A stretch of 64,000 bases of DNA. Origin: Oryzias latipes. Lineage: Eukaryota; Chordata; Actinopteri; Beloniformes; Adrianichthyidae. Under the pieces are notes generated by a model. It ran no database searches. It was not told the DNA's origin and saw only the letters and a program-made list of their open reading frames with translations. A program made the translations under genes and the position numbers. The number at the start of each line of letters is the position of its first letter. Within the stretch, counting starts at the first letter, position 1. Below, one piece after another: positions 24,417-36,600 of the stretch. The DNA lies in contig NC_019870.2 in assembly GCF_002234675.1 (NCBI RefSeq), forward strand, positions 3,182,985 to 3,246,984, read 5' to 3'.

Positions 24417-25144
24417 ATTTAGGAGTTCTGATAATAAATTATGTATCATTTCACTAAAGAACATTTCCAGCTTTTGTCTGAATCTCTGGTTTGAAATGTT
24501 GCCAAATGACACTTTGTTTAGATTTCAAAGGTGCTGCAGACTTTGTTACACAACAGGGTTTTATAAGGACTTTGGGCCTAATATTTGTAAAGACTCTTCA
24601 AACAGAAAAGCTTAAATAAAATTGAAAAGTAAGGAAGAAACACTCTTGAATGGAGGTGGGATTTATTTACCAGAAATGCTCTCAAGTGTTAAACGATTGA
24701 TCTTCACGTCTGAGTTTTATTTAATTAGCTTTTCATCTTTTACAAGGATGCTGATTTATGAAAGGAGTTAAGGTACTTTTGACTGAGAGGAGTTCAGAGA
24801 CATTTTTCTCATTAGTCTTCTTCAAAAAGCCATTAAAAAAAATATGTGTTTGTTATATAAAGCAAAGAGACGGATACTTCCTAAATTCACATTTGTTTCA
24901 TATTTATGCGTCATAGTTTGTTTTTTATACTTTGTGGCACCAAACCTTTCTGAGAAACGTGGCTTCAAAAGGATTGAAAGATAAAAAAGCTGCAGTCGAC
25001 ACCTAAATGAATTTTTATCAGTCAATCGAACATCTCTCAGTTAAAACTTTGAAGTCAATAAATCGTTTTGTTAAAAAAAAAAGGTGTTGTTCTAGTGTCT
25101 TTAATTCTTTACTGTAAACGAATTGTATGTCATTTTTAACCATT

Positions 25145-25300
25145 TTTAAAGACAAAAATCATGTTTTTAACCTGTTCTTGTAGCATTTTTCAGGTCGAGG
25201 AGGACATATATAAAAAAAAAAAATAATTTCTGAGTATTAATCTTTTCAAATCACTGTGAATCAGGAGCAGACAAAAGAATGCTGTCACATTAAACAAATG
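25145..25300 (+). repeat. dispersed repeat family A, copy 4
   Basis: ATCATGTTTTTAACCTGTTCTTGTAGCATTTTTCAGG, then GAGGAGGACATATATAAA and TTTCTGAGTATTAATC. It is the copy closest to 10930-11045 and to 9030-9130. Confidence 0.55.
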
Positions 25301-26045
25301 TTTCCTTTTGTGCCCATTTAATTTCTTTCCTTTAATCATATCTGGTTACTTCTGTTTCTAAATGACTGAATATGAGATGCTTCTTAGTGATCAAGCTTGG
25401 CTATTTTTAAACCTACATTTTTTTTTTTTATTCTCCTAGTTTACGGATTTACACAACTTTACAGATGTTTTGTTTATTGTGTGTGGTTTTTCAACCTCAA
25501 TAATTATTAAAATTAATAAATTATCTAATTAATGACTTGAATAATAATAAATCTTTGACACTTTTCTATTAATTTTCAACTTTGGACACAAACATAAAGC
25601 TGTGTAATTTTTTAAGTTAACAATTGTGACGTAATAGAATGAACCTTTCAGAAACTGATTCTTAGGGACTGAACATTTATTCATACAGGGTAGAATGGAC
25701 ACTTTCCTAAATTTCAGTAGTTTTCTGTGCCACCAAAGTACTGAGCTGATGCTCAGAGAAAAATAATAAATCACAAATAACGACATATATTGAAAAAAAT
25801 CAATATTGACAGGTGCAGCACCAAGATGGAGTTTTCGGTTTGGATTTGTTTTCTTTTACTCTGGTTTGATGTCTTAAATATTTTTAACTAATGTACCAAT
25901 CCTGACATCGTTTGCTGAACAAGGAGTCAGAAAAGGTTTTTCTGAGATCTGCTGCCCTCTGCTGGGAATCACTGGAAACATCACAGAAAGAGTCGTAAGC
26001 GAAAAGGGAAAATCTGGACGTTTGTCCCAGTCCCTCTCCTTTTAA

Positions 26046-26249
26046 CCCTTGTGCTATCTTAGATGACCCCACCCTTACATTGACGTGTTCTTCCTACCAT
26101 GACAAAGGTGGATAAAGGTGGAAAGATTTCATGTAATCCATGGACACCAGTGAAGATCACAAATCATTGAAGAAAAAAGGTTCAGAGCACTGTCTAGTGG
26201 GTCTAGATGACCCAACTCCCAACGTTAGAGTGCCTAAGATAGCACAAGG
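26046..26249. mobile_element. piggyBac-like MITE, copy 1
   Basis: Begins CCCTTGTGCTATCTTAGATG directly after TTAA (26042-26045) and ends CCTAAGATAGCACAAGG; the right-hand TTAA is degraded. The terminal inverted repeats with a TTAA target site and CCC start are typical of piggyBac-derived elements. Copies 2 and 3 are at 60434-60625 and 61538-61736, with long identical internal blocks (CTACCATGACAAAGGTGG, CATGTAATCCATGGACACC). Confidence 0.8.
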
Positions 26250-26340
26250 TTTTTTTTAAAAACTGATTTTAAAATCAGTTTCCGTCTTATCTCATAATAT
26301 CTGAACTGCTTGAAAAAGGAAAACCTGTTTGCCAAAGACA

Positions 26341-26405
26341 GTGGCGGTTCTACCCTGAATTACTCCCCGGGCGAGACCCTCCCCAGGCGCCGCCGCCCCC
26401 CCCCC
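26341..26405 (+). repeat. possible hAT end fragment
   Basis: CAGTGGCGGTTCTACCCTG starts with the CAGTGGCGGTT motif of some fish hAT termini and runs into a C-rich stretch. No matching right end or target duplication was found. Confidence 0.3.
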
Positions 26406-26409
26406 CCAT

Positions 26410-27285
26410 AGTCACAACAGAACTTTGTTTGTCTTTGTCAACTGACATGTTATATTGTCATTGAAATTAAGAAGTGGATACAAAAGATGTCAGAATTCTG
26501 AACAGCATTATAATAGTTATCAGAACACAAAAAATAAAAGACCATAAGCATGGCAAAAATACAGTTAGCTAAGAAATATTAAATCAATATTAAATAAATA
26601 ATATAAAATAAATATTTTAAAAACATTTATGAATTGGAAATTTAAATTGTCATGTTCTATATCGATCTCTACTTCAGAGAAAAAAATTAGCTCATGTTTT
26701 CCGTCTTCAATCCTTTGATTGGAAAATTTTCAGTTATGACCTGTTGAATTATGTTTTGTCCCCATAGATTTGCAGTAAATGGTAAATATTCATTTTTAAA
26801 ACTACCTACAGATTTATGGAAATTCTATTGGCTAAAAATATAATCCCACATTTGTAAAACAAATAAAAAATAAACTTCATATGCAGGCTCAAAATTAACC
26901 CCTAAATCCCCAGTTAAATGTCAAAAAAACATTGGGAAAACGTTTAGGCTGCCACAAACGATTATTAAATTTAAGACCAATCTCAAATTATTTGCCCCAT
27001 TAGCATCTTATGGCAGCAGCTTTATGCTGTGTAACCATCACAGCTTTTTTAACATTATGAACTAGTATACAACAGCAAAACCCAACAAAACCTTTGTGGC
27101 ATTTAAACTTTAGAATTAAAAAACTATTTTTATGTGTTGAGCAGCTCAAAGCACGATATAGTTAGAAACAAATAGAAAAACAAAGGTAGCCACCAAATTT
27201 CTGTTTAAAACCGACCCACAATTTTGGCCCACCCTTCACTGACGCACCCCATGACTGCACCAACAAGAATAGCAGCATAAAAAAA
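26410..27285. other. AT-rich intergenic sequence, nothing identified
   Basis: Poly-A/T-rich DNA without recognisable repeat, exon or ORF. Confidence 0.5.
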
Positions 27286-27390
27286 TTGACTTTAACTCAT
27301 AAAAAAACCTTTTGGCTCCGCTGTGAGGATATAATCTGTTTATATCGGGAGCCAGCTCAGCCACAGGAACAGGGGCCACCCACACCGAGA

Positions 27391-27511
27391 AGCCCCTGGC
27401 TGCAGTGTGAGGCGTGCCTCGACGTGGGCGGAGTCACAGACAATGAGCGCATTGCATTTTGCCCCGCCTACGTTGAGCCACACCTCGGTATGCACACTGC
27501 AGCCTGGGGTA
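27391..27511. repeat. GC-rich imperfect long inverted repeat
   Basis: CCCCTGGCTGCAGTGTGAGG on the left pairs with CACACTGCAGCCTGGGG on the right. Inside these, CTCGACGTGGGCGG pairs with CCGCCTACGTTGAG. The arms are about 40 bases around a spacer of some 32 bases. It sits in a GC-rich island of unknown origin (27290-27640). The ORFs on both strands here are products of the palindrome. Confidence 0.6.
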
Positions 27512-27654
27512 GATGCCCAAACCGGGACAGAAACAGGGTCCACTCCACAGATGTGAGGCTGCAATGTTGGACCCCAAGCTCTGAACTTTTTTTGGTGGAC
27601 GCACTGTCCTAAAGGATGGGTTATGGTTACGGTTGCGGTAAGGGTTCAACCAAC

Positions 27655-27770
27655 AAATAGTTCCTGAGCGCGGCTGTTTTTGCGGCTCACCGGTCCTCCA
27701 GGGAATGGGTCAAATGCAGAGAATATACATCTAGGTGCGTGACAGCTAATGGGAATTTAACTTTAATTTA
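27655..27770 (+). mobile_element. SINE 3' part
   Basis: TCCTGAGCGCGGCTG, then GAATGGGTCAAATGCAGAGAA and GGTGCGTGACAGCTAATGGG, ending TTTAACTTTAATTTAAA. It is the 3' half of a fish tRNA-derived SINE whose fuller copy lies in the opposite orientation at 61138-61361. The head is missing. Confidence 0.65.
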
Positions 27771-27834
27771 AATACCAACAACAAAATATGACCTTGGACT
27801 TACTTAAAATACGTGCGGACAATGCAGCCATGTG

Positions 27835-28790
27835 CATCTTGGCTGTGTGAATTTCCTTCACTTTTTGTGCTTACATCAGCCATTACTACCCTCTACTGCC
27901 CCTCGTCTTCACTTCTGCACAACAAATCCTCACACTAGCTATGAAGAGGTACCCACAAGCTCTGACGGAAAGAAGAAAGAAGAGCAACATATCTGTCAAG
28001 CCCTCCGAACCTGTGGATATCCCAACTGTGCTTTCACCAGATCCCAACAGACAAGAAAACAAGACAAGAAGGAACAAGAGCCTAAGGGGAACGGTATTTC
28101 AATTCCTTATATCTCAGGCCTGTCTGAAAAACTAAAAAGGATTTTTCAGACAACTTAACATCCCAGTTCATCTCAAACCAGTTAATACTCTCAGAAAAAA
28201 ACTGGTTCATCCAAAGGACAACATCCCAGCTACAAACAGAGTAATGTTGTGTACTCCATCCACTGCAAAGAGAACGGCAATGGCAAATACATAGGAGAAA
28301 CCAAACAACCTCTACACAAACTGTGTCTGCAGTGCACCTCCACCCGAAAGCCACAAACCTCTTGTTCCAGGACAGTGAAGTCCGAATTTTAGCCAGAGAG
28401 AAAGGATGGTTTGAGTGAGGAGTGAAAGAAGCCATCTTTGTCAAGAAGGATAAACCTTCTCTTAATAAGAATGGTGGTCTCAGGTTTATTCTTCCATCCA
28501 TCTACAGCAGTGTTCTGAAAACCAAACAAACCGAACCAGTTCCACCCGGGTCATTAACAGCTGAAAGAGATGACCAGGTTGGGGAGGGAGTCCCCGGCTA
28601 CCCAACCCCCAGCTGAGGATAAAGGACTCTTAACGACCCGAAACCATGTAGGCTAAGTAGACGAGACCATCCATGAGCACATATAAACCAGCTCTTTTAC
28701 CAGCTATTTCAGAATCGACAAAGCCTTTTGGAAAAGAGGTGAAACGTCTTCTGTCTTTAAAAACTAAGTTCTGATGACAACCTTTAAACC
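27835..28790 (+). pseudogene. Penelope-like retroelement remnant (C-terminal GIY-YIG endonuclease part)
   Basis: Frameshifted coding sequence reads KKKEEQHICQALRTCGYP at about 27970-28030, YISGLSEKLKRIFQT at 28105-28155, PVHLKPVN at 28165-28190, then NVVYSIHC and KYIGETKQPLHK at 28243-28320. Further on come REKGWFE, GVKEAIFVKKDKPSLN and GGLRFILPSIYSSVL at about 28400-28515. The VVY...YIGET pair is the GIY-YIG endonuclease signature that follows the reverse transcriptase in Penelope-like elements, and the order matches fish copies as I remember them. The RT domain is absent upstream. Stops and frame changes (for example near 28160 and 28325) make it inactive. A non-coding 3' part with AGGTGAAACGTCTTCTG at 28736-28752 follows. 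The family is near certain. Confidence 0.85.
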
Positions 28791-29317
28791 TACTACTAAA
28801 ATCCTCACGCTGCAAAAGCTAAAAATTATAGGCCTCTTTCAGTGGCACAATTGGTGGCTGACCAAATACTTTTTTTTGCCCATTGAACGCCTGTAGGATG
28901 TCCAAACACGCTAAACTCTGATTGTCTCATTTTTAATAGTCAGCCTGCATGCAAGGAGCGCACACTTCACATAAACAGCCCTAACGGGCACCTTGGGCAG
29001 TGCGCATGATTCGGGAGAGTTGAAAAATGAAAAATCTGTACCACAAGTTTAAATCTCAACTAATAAACATTTATGTGTAGTATAAGTGTTCACTACAACC
29101 TGTTGCCCACAGCATGCCCGTAATAAAAATGTGCATGATGAACATTTTGGCTCTACAGATTCACTGAGCAATCTACGACCATAACATTTTCTGCGCGGCC
29201 CATTCAGATTTGCCTATTTTTGACCAGCAGACAGCCTATGGCCACCTGTAAGGGCAATTCTGACTAAGGGATTACCTGTTGTGGTGGTAGATCTGCCACC
29301 TTTTCATGACAACGAAT

Positions 29318-29540
29318 AATAATAATAATTGATACTTTATTTATCCCACAACGGGGAACTTCTTCTTCGCATTTGACCCATCCCCCTGGGGGAGCGGTGA
29401 GCTGCAGCCCAACTGCACTCGGGAAGCAGTAGCATTAAGGGTCTTGGGTGATGTTAATTGCTCACCATTGATATGGTAATTGCCCCAGTACCTAAGTGGT
29501 AGCCTCTCACCTTTCCAACTGAGCTACCCAGCTGCATATC
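29318..29540 (-). mobile_element. tRNA-derived SINE, minus strand
   Basis: Read on the minus strand it begins CTGGGTAGCTCAGTTGG (complement of 29521-29537), a perfect pol III A-box (TAGCTCAGTTGG). It continues through CAAGACCCTTAATGCTACTG and GATGGGTCAAATGCGAAG and ends TGGGATAAATAAAGTATC with an (ATT)n tail at 29309-29325. The B-box is degraded, so I call it a SINE, not a tRNA gene. Confidence 0.7.
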
Positions 29541-31660
29541 ACAAGCTCCCTTGCTCTAAAGCCTCATAAAAACCCAGTCAGGCCTCGATTGGCCACCAGC
29601 TGAAATGTTCAACATGATCAGATAAACGGAAGTCAGGAGTCCGTCTTCCTGGCGTTGCAGTTCACTCTGAAGCCACAGTGTGACAGTACACCCCCTTCAG
29701 TGGAGCTCCACGGCTGCATCTGCCTCCTGTCAGCTCTCCTCTGGCTGACGTGTCCTCTCCAATCCATCGCCTACAGCAGCAGCAAACATTGACGACCTAA
29801 AGACGCAGAAACCGTGATAATCCTGCTCATCCTTCAGTTTACAGCATTACGCCAGCCTCTGTCTGAGATGGTTTAAACTGCTAATCCCGCTGAAAACTCT
29901 GGATCCTGGATCCTGCTGGTGTTCCTTCGACATGTACCACCCAAACACACCCCTCCCCCATGGCAACAGCGTTTTGCCAGCGAGCTCCTGGAGCTGGACA
30001 ATGCGCCGCTGTTGGGAGTTTGCCTTCAGGGCCTTCTGCCAGAAAGGCTTTTGGAAAGTTAGATGAGATGTTATATGATGCAACAGCCCTGCAGTGGAGT
30101 GCAGCGCTGAAGGTAAGAGACGGCTGAGGGTCCTGCTCACAAAAGCCCTCTGTGTTGCAGGTCGTTCGGTTTGAACGTCAAAAACTATGGTAATTCAGAG
30201 AAAACGGTTAAAACAACCCTAGGTAGTGAGAAAAAAAAAGGGAAGAAAAGGTGCCTGACATAAAACTCTGAAGGGAAATACTTTGCATGTTTTACCAGCT
30301 CAACATTTTTTGGAGTCAACCTGAGCAGAACAGGAATGCTGAGGGACAGGTCAGATCCACACCCTGAAACGAAGGAGACAAATGATCCGCCACCAGCACT
30401 TGATGCCAAGGGCACACTCACAAAACCTGTTTGTTCACCAAAAAAAAGGTGTTGGGCAGCATTACAGGAGCACACAACTGGTTTTTTTTACATGCTAAAA
30501 CTTTAGGATTTTTTTTAAACTGATTTTGCGTTAAAACCAGCTGGAAGTATGATTTATTTTTCAGTAGAAGTGCGTTTTTTGGGGGGGAGTTGTTTTCTGC
30601 AAAGACAATGGTGTCAGGTGAAAAAGAAAGGTGACAGGCCTGAGCTGCAGGAACATTTCTGAGAAAGAAATGTAATCTGAGTGATGAACGACAGACAGAC
30701 TGAAGGCTACGCTCAGCTTACTGGCTGTTGAATGTACATACTTTATGCTCTTGTTTTTAATCTAACTGCTGTTTAAAATGTGATCTGTTTGACCTACACT
30801 GAATCTGCAGTGCGGGAGTTTTTTCTGTGTGTGCCAGTTTGAGAAAGGGAGATTGCACCAACAGATGAACAATGAGCGTCTTTAAAATACAGTTGGAGAT
30901 TAAAAAACAACAGCTCAATTAAAGAACTCTACACGGACCCTCCCATTTCTGCAGTGAAAAGATTAAACGGTGTTAAAAACTACTGACCCTGCATCCTTTA
31001 GATTTCTTTGTAACCATGGAAACCCCACTTCCTGAATAAAAAGAGTCGGGCAGACATCCTCAGAGCTGCCTTGGCAGATGGACTGTTTGTCTGTATTTTC
31101 GGCTCTCCTTGCAAGAAATCGTACAGGGCTCCTGCTTCTGTTTATTGATACTGTCTTGGGTTTTCAGAAATCAACTTGACACTGTCAGACCAGAACAAGT
31201 GGTTCAGTTAAAGATTTTCCCCATACCTGTTGGTCACACCTACCCTTGTTGGTGGATGCGGGGTACAGGTGAACAATGGTCAAACCTGTTTGGGGCTCGC
31301 TGTTGACTACATGAAATATCAAGGTTGTAAACTGCTCAGTAAATCCAAGAAACATTTTTTTCTTTTGTTCACATGAGAAGGGCGCAGTCCTTGCTTGTAG
31401 CCTGACAGAAATGAGGACTTTGTTAGACAGCGTCACCTGTATGCCAAAACATACATTACCCACATAAATTCCCAACACACTACAGGCACGACAATGGTAT
31501 GTTCCATTTTCATGACGTCCTTTGAGTTGGTGAGCCTCAAGGGAACTGCGAGACACACCTGAGCTTCACCTAAAATGGAGCTGCTCCTCCCCATACCCCT
31601 ATATAAGCCCGTGGACAACCCAAAAACCTGCAGCAGTTCAAAATAAATGATGGTTATTTG
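29541..31660. other. intergenic sequence, little identified
   Basis: ORFs on the minus strand at 29847-30475 have no recognisable family. An X-box-like site lies at 31010-31023 and a repeat fragment shared with 3455-3500 at about 31460-31530. A TATATAAG sequence at about 31601 has no associated gene. Confidence 0.4.
31010..31023. promoter_or_regulatory. RFX X-box-like palindrome
   Basis: GTAACCATGGAAAC has the two half-sites of an RFX X-box separated by AT. Compare 18314-18327 and 19179-19192. No promoter context is seen. Confidence 0.25.
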
Positions 31661-31669
31661 AAGGTGCCA

Positions 31670-31800
31670 GTGCACAAGCAGGGTTGTTTCAGCTGTAAGA
31701 GTGTGTTAGTATAATCTATCTGCTGTTTTTATTATGGTAACAAGGTAATTTTCCCTTTGTGGGATCAATAAAGTTCTATTCTATTTATTCTATTCTATTC
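31670..31800 (+). repeat. retroposon 3' end with (TTCTA)n tail
   Basis: TTTCCCTTTGTGGGATCAATAAAG followed by TTCTATTCTATTTATTCTATTCTATTC is the usual end of a family of fish LINE/SINE retroposons. No coding sequence precedes it. Confidence 0.55.
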
Positions 31801-31914
31801 ATGGCTCTACACAACAAGAAAAAAAGCTGGTAACCACTATTTACCCATTAATATCAACAGAGCTTAACTGACTCAGTTTTACCCTAATAAAAGCCCCCAG
31901 AAGTGATCAACAGA

Positions 31915-32035
31915 TCGCACTTAAGGGTTTTTCTTATGGCCCCCTGCCTTTGCCCCCAAACATATGGGATTGGCTCCAGCAACGCCTGTGACTGTGCACA
32001 GAACTAAGCAGGAATAAAAAATGGATGGATGGTTT
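31915..32035 (+). mobile_element. SINE-like repeat 3' part (same family as 44240-44578)
   Basis: ATGGGATTGGCTCCAGCAACGCCTG and AACTAAGCAGGAATAAAAAATGGATGGATGG match the GGGATAGGCTCCAGC ... GGATAAGCGG ... ATGGATGG end of the family. The head is missing. Confidence 0.55.
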
Positions 32036-33599
32036 TTGTTGTCATCCCCCCACGGAGCAAACAAAGGGGGTGGTGCAGAGGAAAACGAGAAGAAAGCGTA
32101 AGACGAAGCCTCCAGCAGAACCTCCATGGGCAAACATTTGCTTTGACTGTTTGGAGGCTAAGAGGACAGGGAAAAGACAAACACACAAACACTGGAACAT
32201 CTGTTATAGGACAAAAGCTAGTAACTTATTTTGAACTCTCCTTCAAAATTGGTCAGCGAAATGTAAACTTTAAATAAGTGAACTATCCCGACAAGGATCG
32301 CAAAGCACTGGACTTCCCTCACTCTTCCTCTTGTTGCTTTTCCATGCTCTTGTAATTCCTGGCCATTGACCGAAGACATCGTTTATCGCATGGTTGTGTT
32401 TACAAGACAGGAAAGTCCGCTTGACAGCTGCCTGAATACAGTTCAAGCGCAAGGTTCAGGACTCAATCTGGACCAAATTAAGCAGACTCGGTCCAGACCA
32501 ACAGACTTTTCTAGTCAGAATACACCCTAAGAAAATGTAGATCTAGCTAAAAAACAATTCAGATGGTTCCTTTCCCCCCTGAAAATACCTGTTTTTTAAG
32601 TGCTAAGTTCCAATGAACATTTCAGTTGTGGCATGTATAAGAAAAAGTCTCATAACCACTTATTTTATGTCAATTCCAGACAGAGAAGTCCCCTCTGTTT
32701 CAAAAGAGAGCTTTAAGTAAATCGTTGAGAAGCTATAAATAATTCAAGCATAGCGGCAGCTCCTCCGTCCTTCACGATCAGAGCACAAACAAAACCGCTT
32801 TCATACCAGAGGACACTGTGCAGCAGTTTCTGATCCAAAAACCAAACCTTTATCTGTGGTTAAACTCACTGCCAGAGTTTCCTCCATGACCGGCACAGGA
32901 CAAAGTACTGTAGTCAGGGTAGAAACTTGACACATCAGAGACATGTACTTAGAGAGAGGCCACAGAGCGCCATTCGAGGCTTTTGGTATGAACTCTCTCT
33001 CCACTCTGCTACCCATCTGTTCAAAACCTCAAAAGCCGCTTTCTCCTGGAGGAACGAGCAACCTGACATGCACCACACTTTGGAAAAAAGGTTTGATCAA
33101 AGCTTGAAGATTAAAGCCTTGTTCACTAAAAGCTGGGAAGACATAGAGAAGTGGGCTGAAACCTTTAGGAAGAGGAGAATGGGTGTGGGGATGAAGAGTT
33201 GGCCAAAACCTATTTGGGCCAAATAAAACAAATAAATGTGAAGTGAAAGTATTTGGACTTTAGAATAGGCCACTTACAGAACTCTGCAAGAGTGAATGAG
33301 GAACTTAGTCTGGAACAACTGAGATTAAGAATTGATGGTTTACACAACCCTTTTCTGTAGACAGAGGTAATAAATAATGATAGCTGCTGTTGGGGTACTG
33401 ACAGAATAGGAAATTGAAAGCTTCAGCGATCACACAGAAAGAGTCTTTTCTTTGGCTGGACAATGGCTCAAAATTCCAGCAGAAATGATGATACAGAAAA
33501 CACTCGTGAAAAAAGACTCGTGTGTGTCTTTTTCCCAGTTTTAGAACAAAATGTTCAACAGGAAAGCTAAAATACTGAATGTAATTTAATGGTATGAAC
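32036..33599. other. intergenic sequence, nothing identified
   Basis: Moderately balanced composition with small ORFs, none resembling a known family. A 71-residue minus ORF at 32801-33016 and a 99-residue plus ORF at 32927-33226 overlap and have no recognisable domains. Confidence 0.4.
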
Positions 33600-33695
33600 C
33601 AGGGGTCTCCAACCTTAAACGCTTAAAGAGCCATTCGGGTCAATTTCTCACTGACCAGAACTCAGTAGAAGCCACACGATCTAAAAAACGCTCCT
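33600..33695 (+). repeat. hAT-like left-end fragment
   Basis: CAGGGGTCTCCAACCTTAAACGC, then AAAGAGCCATTCGGGTC and AGAACTCAGTAGAAGCC match a frequent fish hAT MITE left end. The L2 element begins just after, so it probably inserted into this MITE. No right end was found beyond 37630. Confidence 0.5.
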
Positions 33696-33699
33696 CTGA

Positions 33700-36600
33700 G
33701 CCTCCCTTAGGGTTAGTGCCGGTGCAAAACCCATGCAGGGAAAGTCAAGCAGGTCCTAGCTTTAGCTTATGTGCTGAAAGACAAATGAAAGGAGCGCGTC
33801 ATAGAAACCTTACAGTGACAGACAGCAGTTCTCACAAGCAGAATTATGATGTCATTAAATGCGGTTTATTAAACATTCGATCCATTTCCTCCAAGTCCCT
33901 CTTAGTCAACGAGTTAATTACTGATAACAATCTTAGTCTTTTAGCCTTAACAGAAACTTGGCTCCATCAGGATGACTATGTTAGATTGAATGAAGCAACC
34001 CCCCCCACTTATGCTAACTATCAGAAATCCAGGATTTCAGGGAAAGGAGGTGGTTTGGCAGTAATATCACAGTCTAGCTTACTTCTCAGCCCTAAAGTTA
34101 AAAATGCTTATAATTCATTTGAAAGCATCATATTGTCTTTAAGTCACCCAAACAGGAAAACTCCAAAACCTGTTTTACTCATAATTATTTATCGCCCCCC
34201 CGGCCCATATTCAGAATTTTTAACTGAGTTTTCCGACTTCCTATCGACTATTGTCTTAGATTCTGATCAAATTATAATATTAGGGGATTTTAATATTCAT
34301 GTTGATGACCCCAGTGACTGCCTAGGAAAGGCTTTTGCAGCTTTATTAGATGATGTTGGTTTCACCCAAAGTGTGAATGAACCCACTCACTGTCATAAGC
34401 ACACCCTGGACCTTGTTCTAACCCATGGGATAGAGATCAGCCAGCTGAGTGTCCTTCCTCTTAACCCCATCATTTCTGATCACTTTCTGATTACCTTCCA
34501 GCTTACACTGGAACATCCTTCTGCCCCAGTGAATAAGAAACAACTTAGAAGAATCTTAACTGACCGTTCTGTGTCTGAGTTTAAACACACAGTTCAGCCA
34601 GTACTTAGTGATATTCTGAGAAAATACTCTGAGACCAGCTCCCATAGTATCAGTCCTAGTATAAATGACCACTTTGTTAATGATGCCTTACAAGCCCTCA
34701 GGAGTACACTCGATGTTGTTGCCCCCTTGAAACCTAAGTTCGTCAGACAAAACCGAGTAGCACCGTGGTTTAACGCTGAAACTCGTTCTCTTAAACGAGA
34801 AACCCGTAAGTTGGAAAGAGAATGGCGCCGCTCCGGTTCAGAGCAGTCTCTGGATATCTGGAAACATAGCCTATTAAATTATAAAAAAGCTCTGCGTAGA
34901 GCTAGAAGCCAGTACTATTCAACCATAATATCAGAGAATGGAAACAATCCAAGATTTCTTTTTAGCACTATAGCTAAATTAACTCGCAGTCAGAGCTCAG
35001 TAGAACCACATGTTCCTGTTTCTCTCAGCTCTGATGATTTTCTTACATTTTTCGATAGTAAAATCTCAAATATTAGACATAAGTTAAATCAAGTTATTCC
35101 TACTATCAGCCCAGAACAGGCTGAAGCGGTAGAAATGGAGGCATCCATAGAAACCTCATCCATAGAAACCTCTGTAACATTAGACTGCTTCACTGCTGTG
35201 GATCAAGCGGAAATAACATCAATTATTACGTCCTCCAAATCCTCAACGTGTCTGTTAGACCCAATTCCCACTAGACTTTTTAAAGAAACTTTTCCCCTAA
35301 TTAATGATCCCATATTAACAATGATAAATGCCTCTCTGGAAACGGGTTACGTGCCACAGTCTTTTAAATATGCAGTTGTTAAACCTCTTCTGAAAAAGCC
35401 CAGTTTGGATCCTAGCATCTTGGCCAACTATAGACCGATATCAAACCTGCCCTTTATTTCTAAAATCCTAGAAAGAGTTGTAGTTAAGCAGCTTTACTGC
35501 CACCTACAGGACAACAGCCACTTTGAAGACTTTCAGTCGGGGTTTAGACCTCACCACAGTACGGAAACTGCACTAGTTAGAGTCTCTAATGACTTGTTAT
35601 TGGCCTCAGAAAAGGGACTACTTTCTATTCTGGTCCTGTTGGACCTCAGTGCTGCCTTTGACACTATCGACCACGGTATTTTACTCCATAGATTAGAGCA
35701 GGACATAGGGATCAGAGGATCTGCTCTCCATTGGTTTAAATCCTATCTGTCTGATAGGTATCAGTTCGTTAATGTAAATGGCCATTCCTCTCAGTGCACT
35801 CGAGTCAACTATGGAGTCCCACAGGGCTCAGTCTTGGGACCGATCCTGTTTACGCTTTATATGTTACCCCTAGGAAACATAATCAGGAAACACAGCATTA
35901 ATTTTCATTGTTATGCCGACGATACGCAGTTGTATTTATCCATGAAGCCTGACCAGAATGACCAGATAGAGAAACTGAACGCCTGCATCAGTGACATCAA
36001 GACCTGGATGACAATTAATTACCTCCTCTTGAACCCAGAAAAAACTGAGGTCATTATACTTGGTCCTAAAAACCTCAGAGATGCTCTGTCTGCTCAGATA
36101 GTCTCCCTGGATGGTATAAGTATAGCCCCCAATTCCACAGTTAGAAACCTTGGGGTTTTACTTGACCAGGATTTATCATTTAAGGCTCATATATCTCAGG
36201 CGTGTAGAACTGCCTTTTTTCACCTGCGGAATATTGCTAAGATCAGAAATATACTTTCTAAGAGTGATGCTGAAAAACTCATCCATGCATTTGTTACGTC
36301 GAGGCTGGATTACTGTAACTCCTTGTTAGCAGCGTGTCCTAAGAGTTCCTTAAGAAGTCTCCAGCTTGTTCAGAACGCAGCTGCTAGATTGTTAGCTGGA
36401 ACCAGCAGAAGAGATCACATCACTCCTGTGTTAGTTTCGCTCCATTGGCTCCCAGTTGATTCTAGAATTAAGTTCAAGATCCTCCTGTTAACCTATAAGG
36501 CCTTACATGGAATGGCCCCGTCCTATATTAAGGACCTCATAGTCCCTTACCAACCAATCAGAACACTTCGCTCGCAAAATGCAGGACTGCTTGTGGTTCC

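Noticed and set aside
29521..29540. tRNA gene
   Set aside because: Only the A-box side is tRNA-like. There is no cloverleaf or good B-box, and a SINE body with (ATT)n tail follows.
33716..33784. GTG as the start of the L2 ORF
   Set aside because: GTG starts are unusual in eukaryotes; the first ATG at 33785 lies before the endonuclease domain. The frame is simply open upstream.
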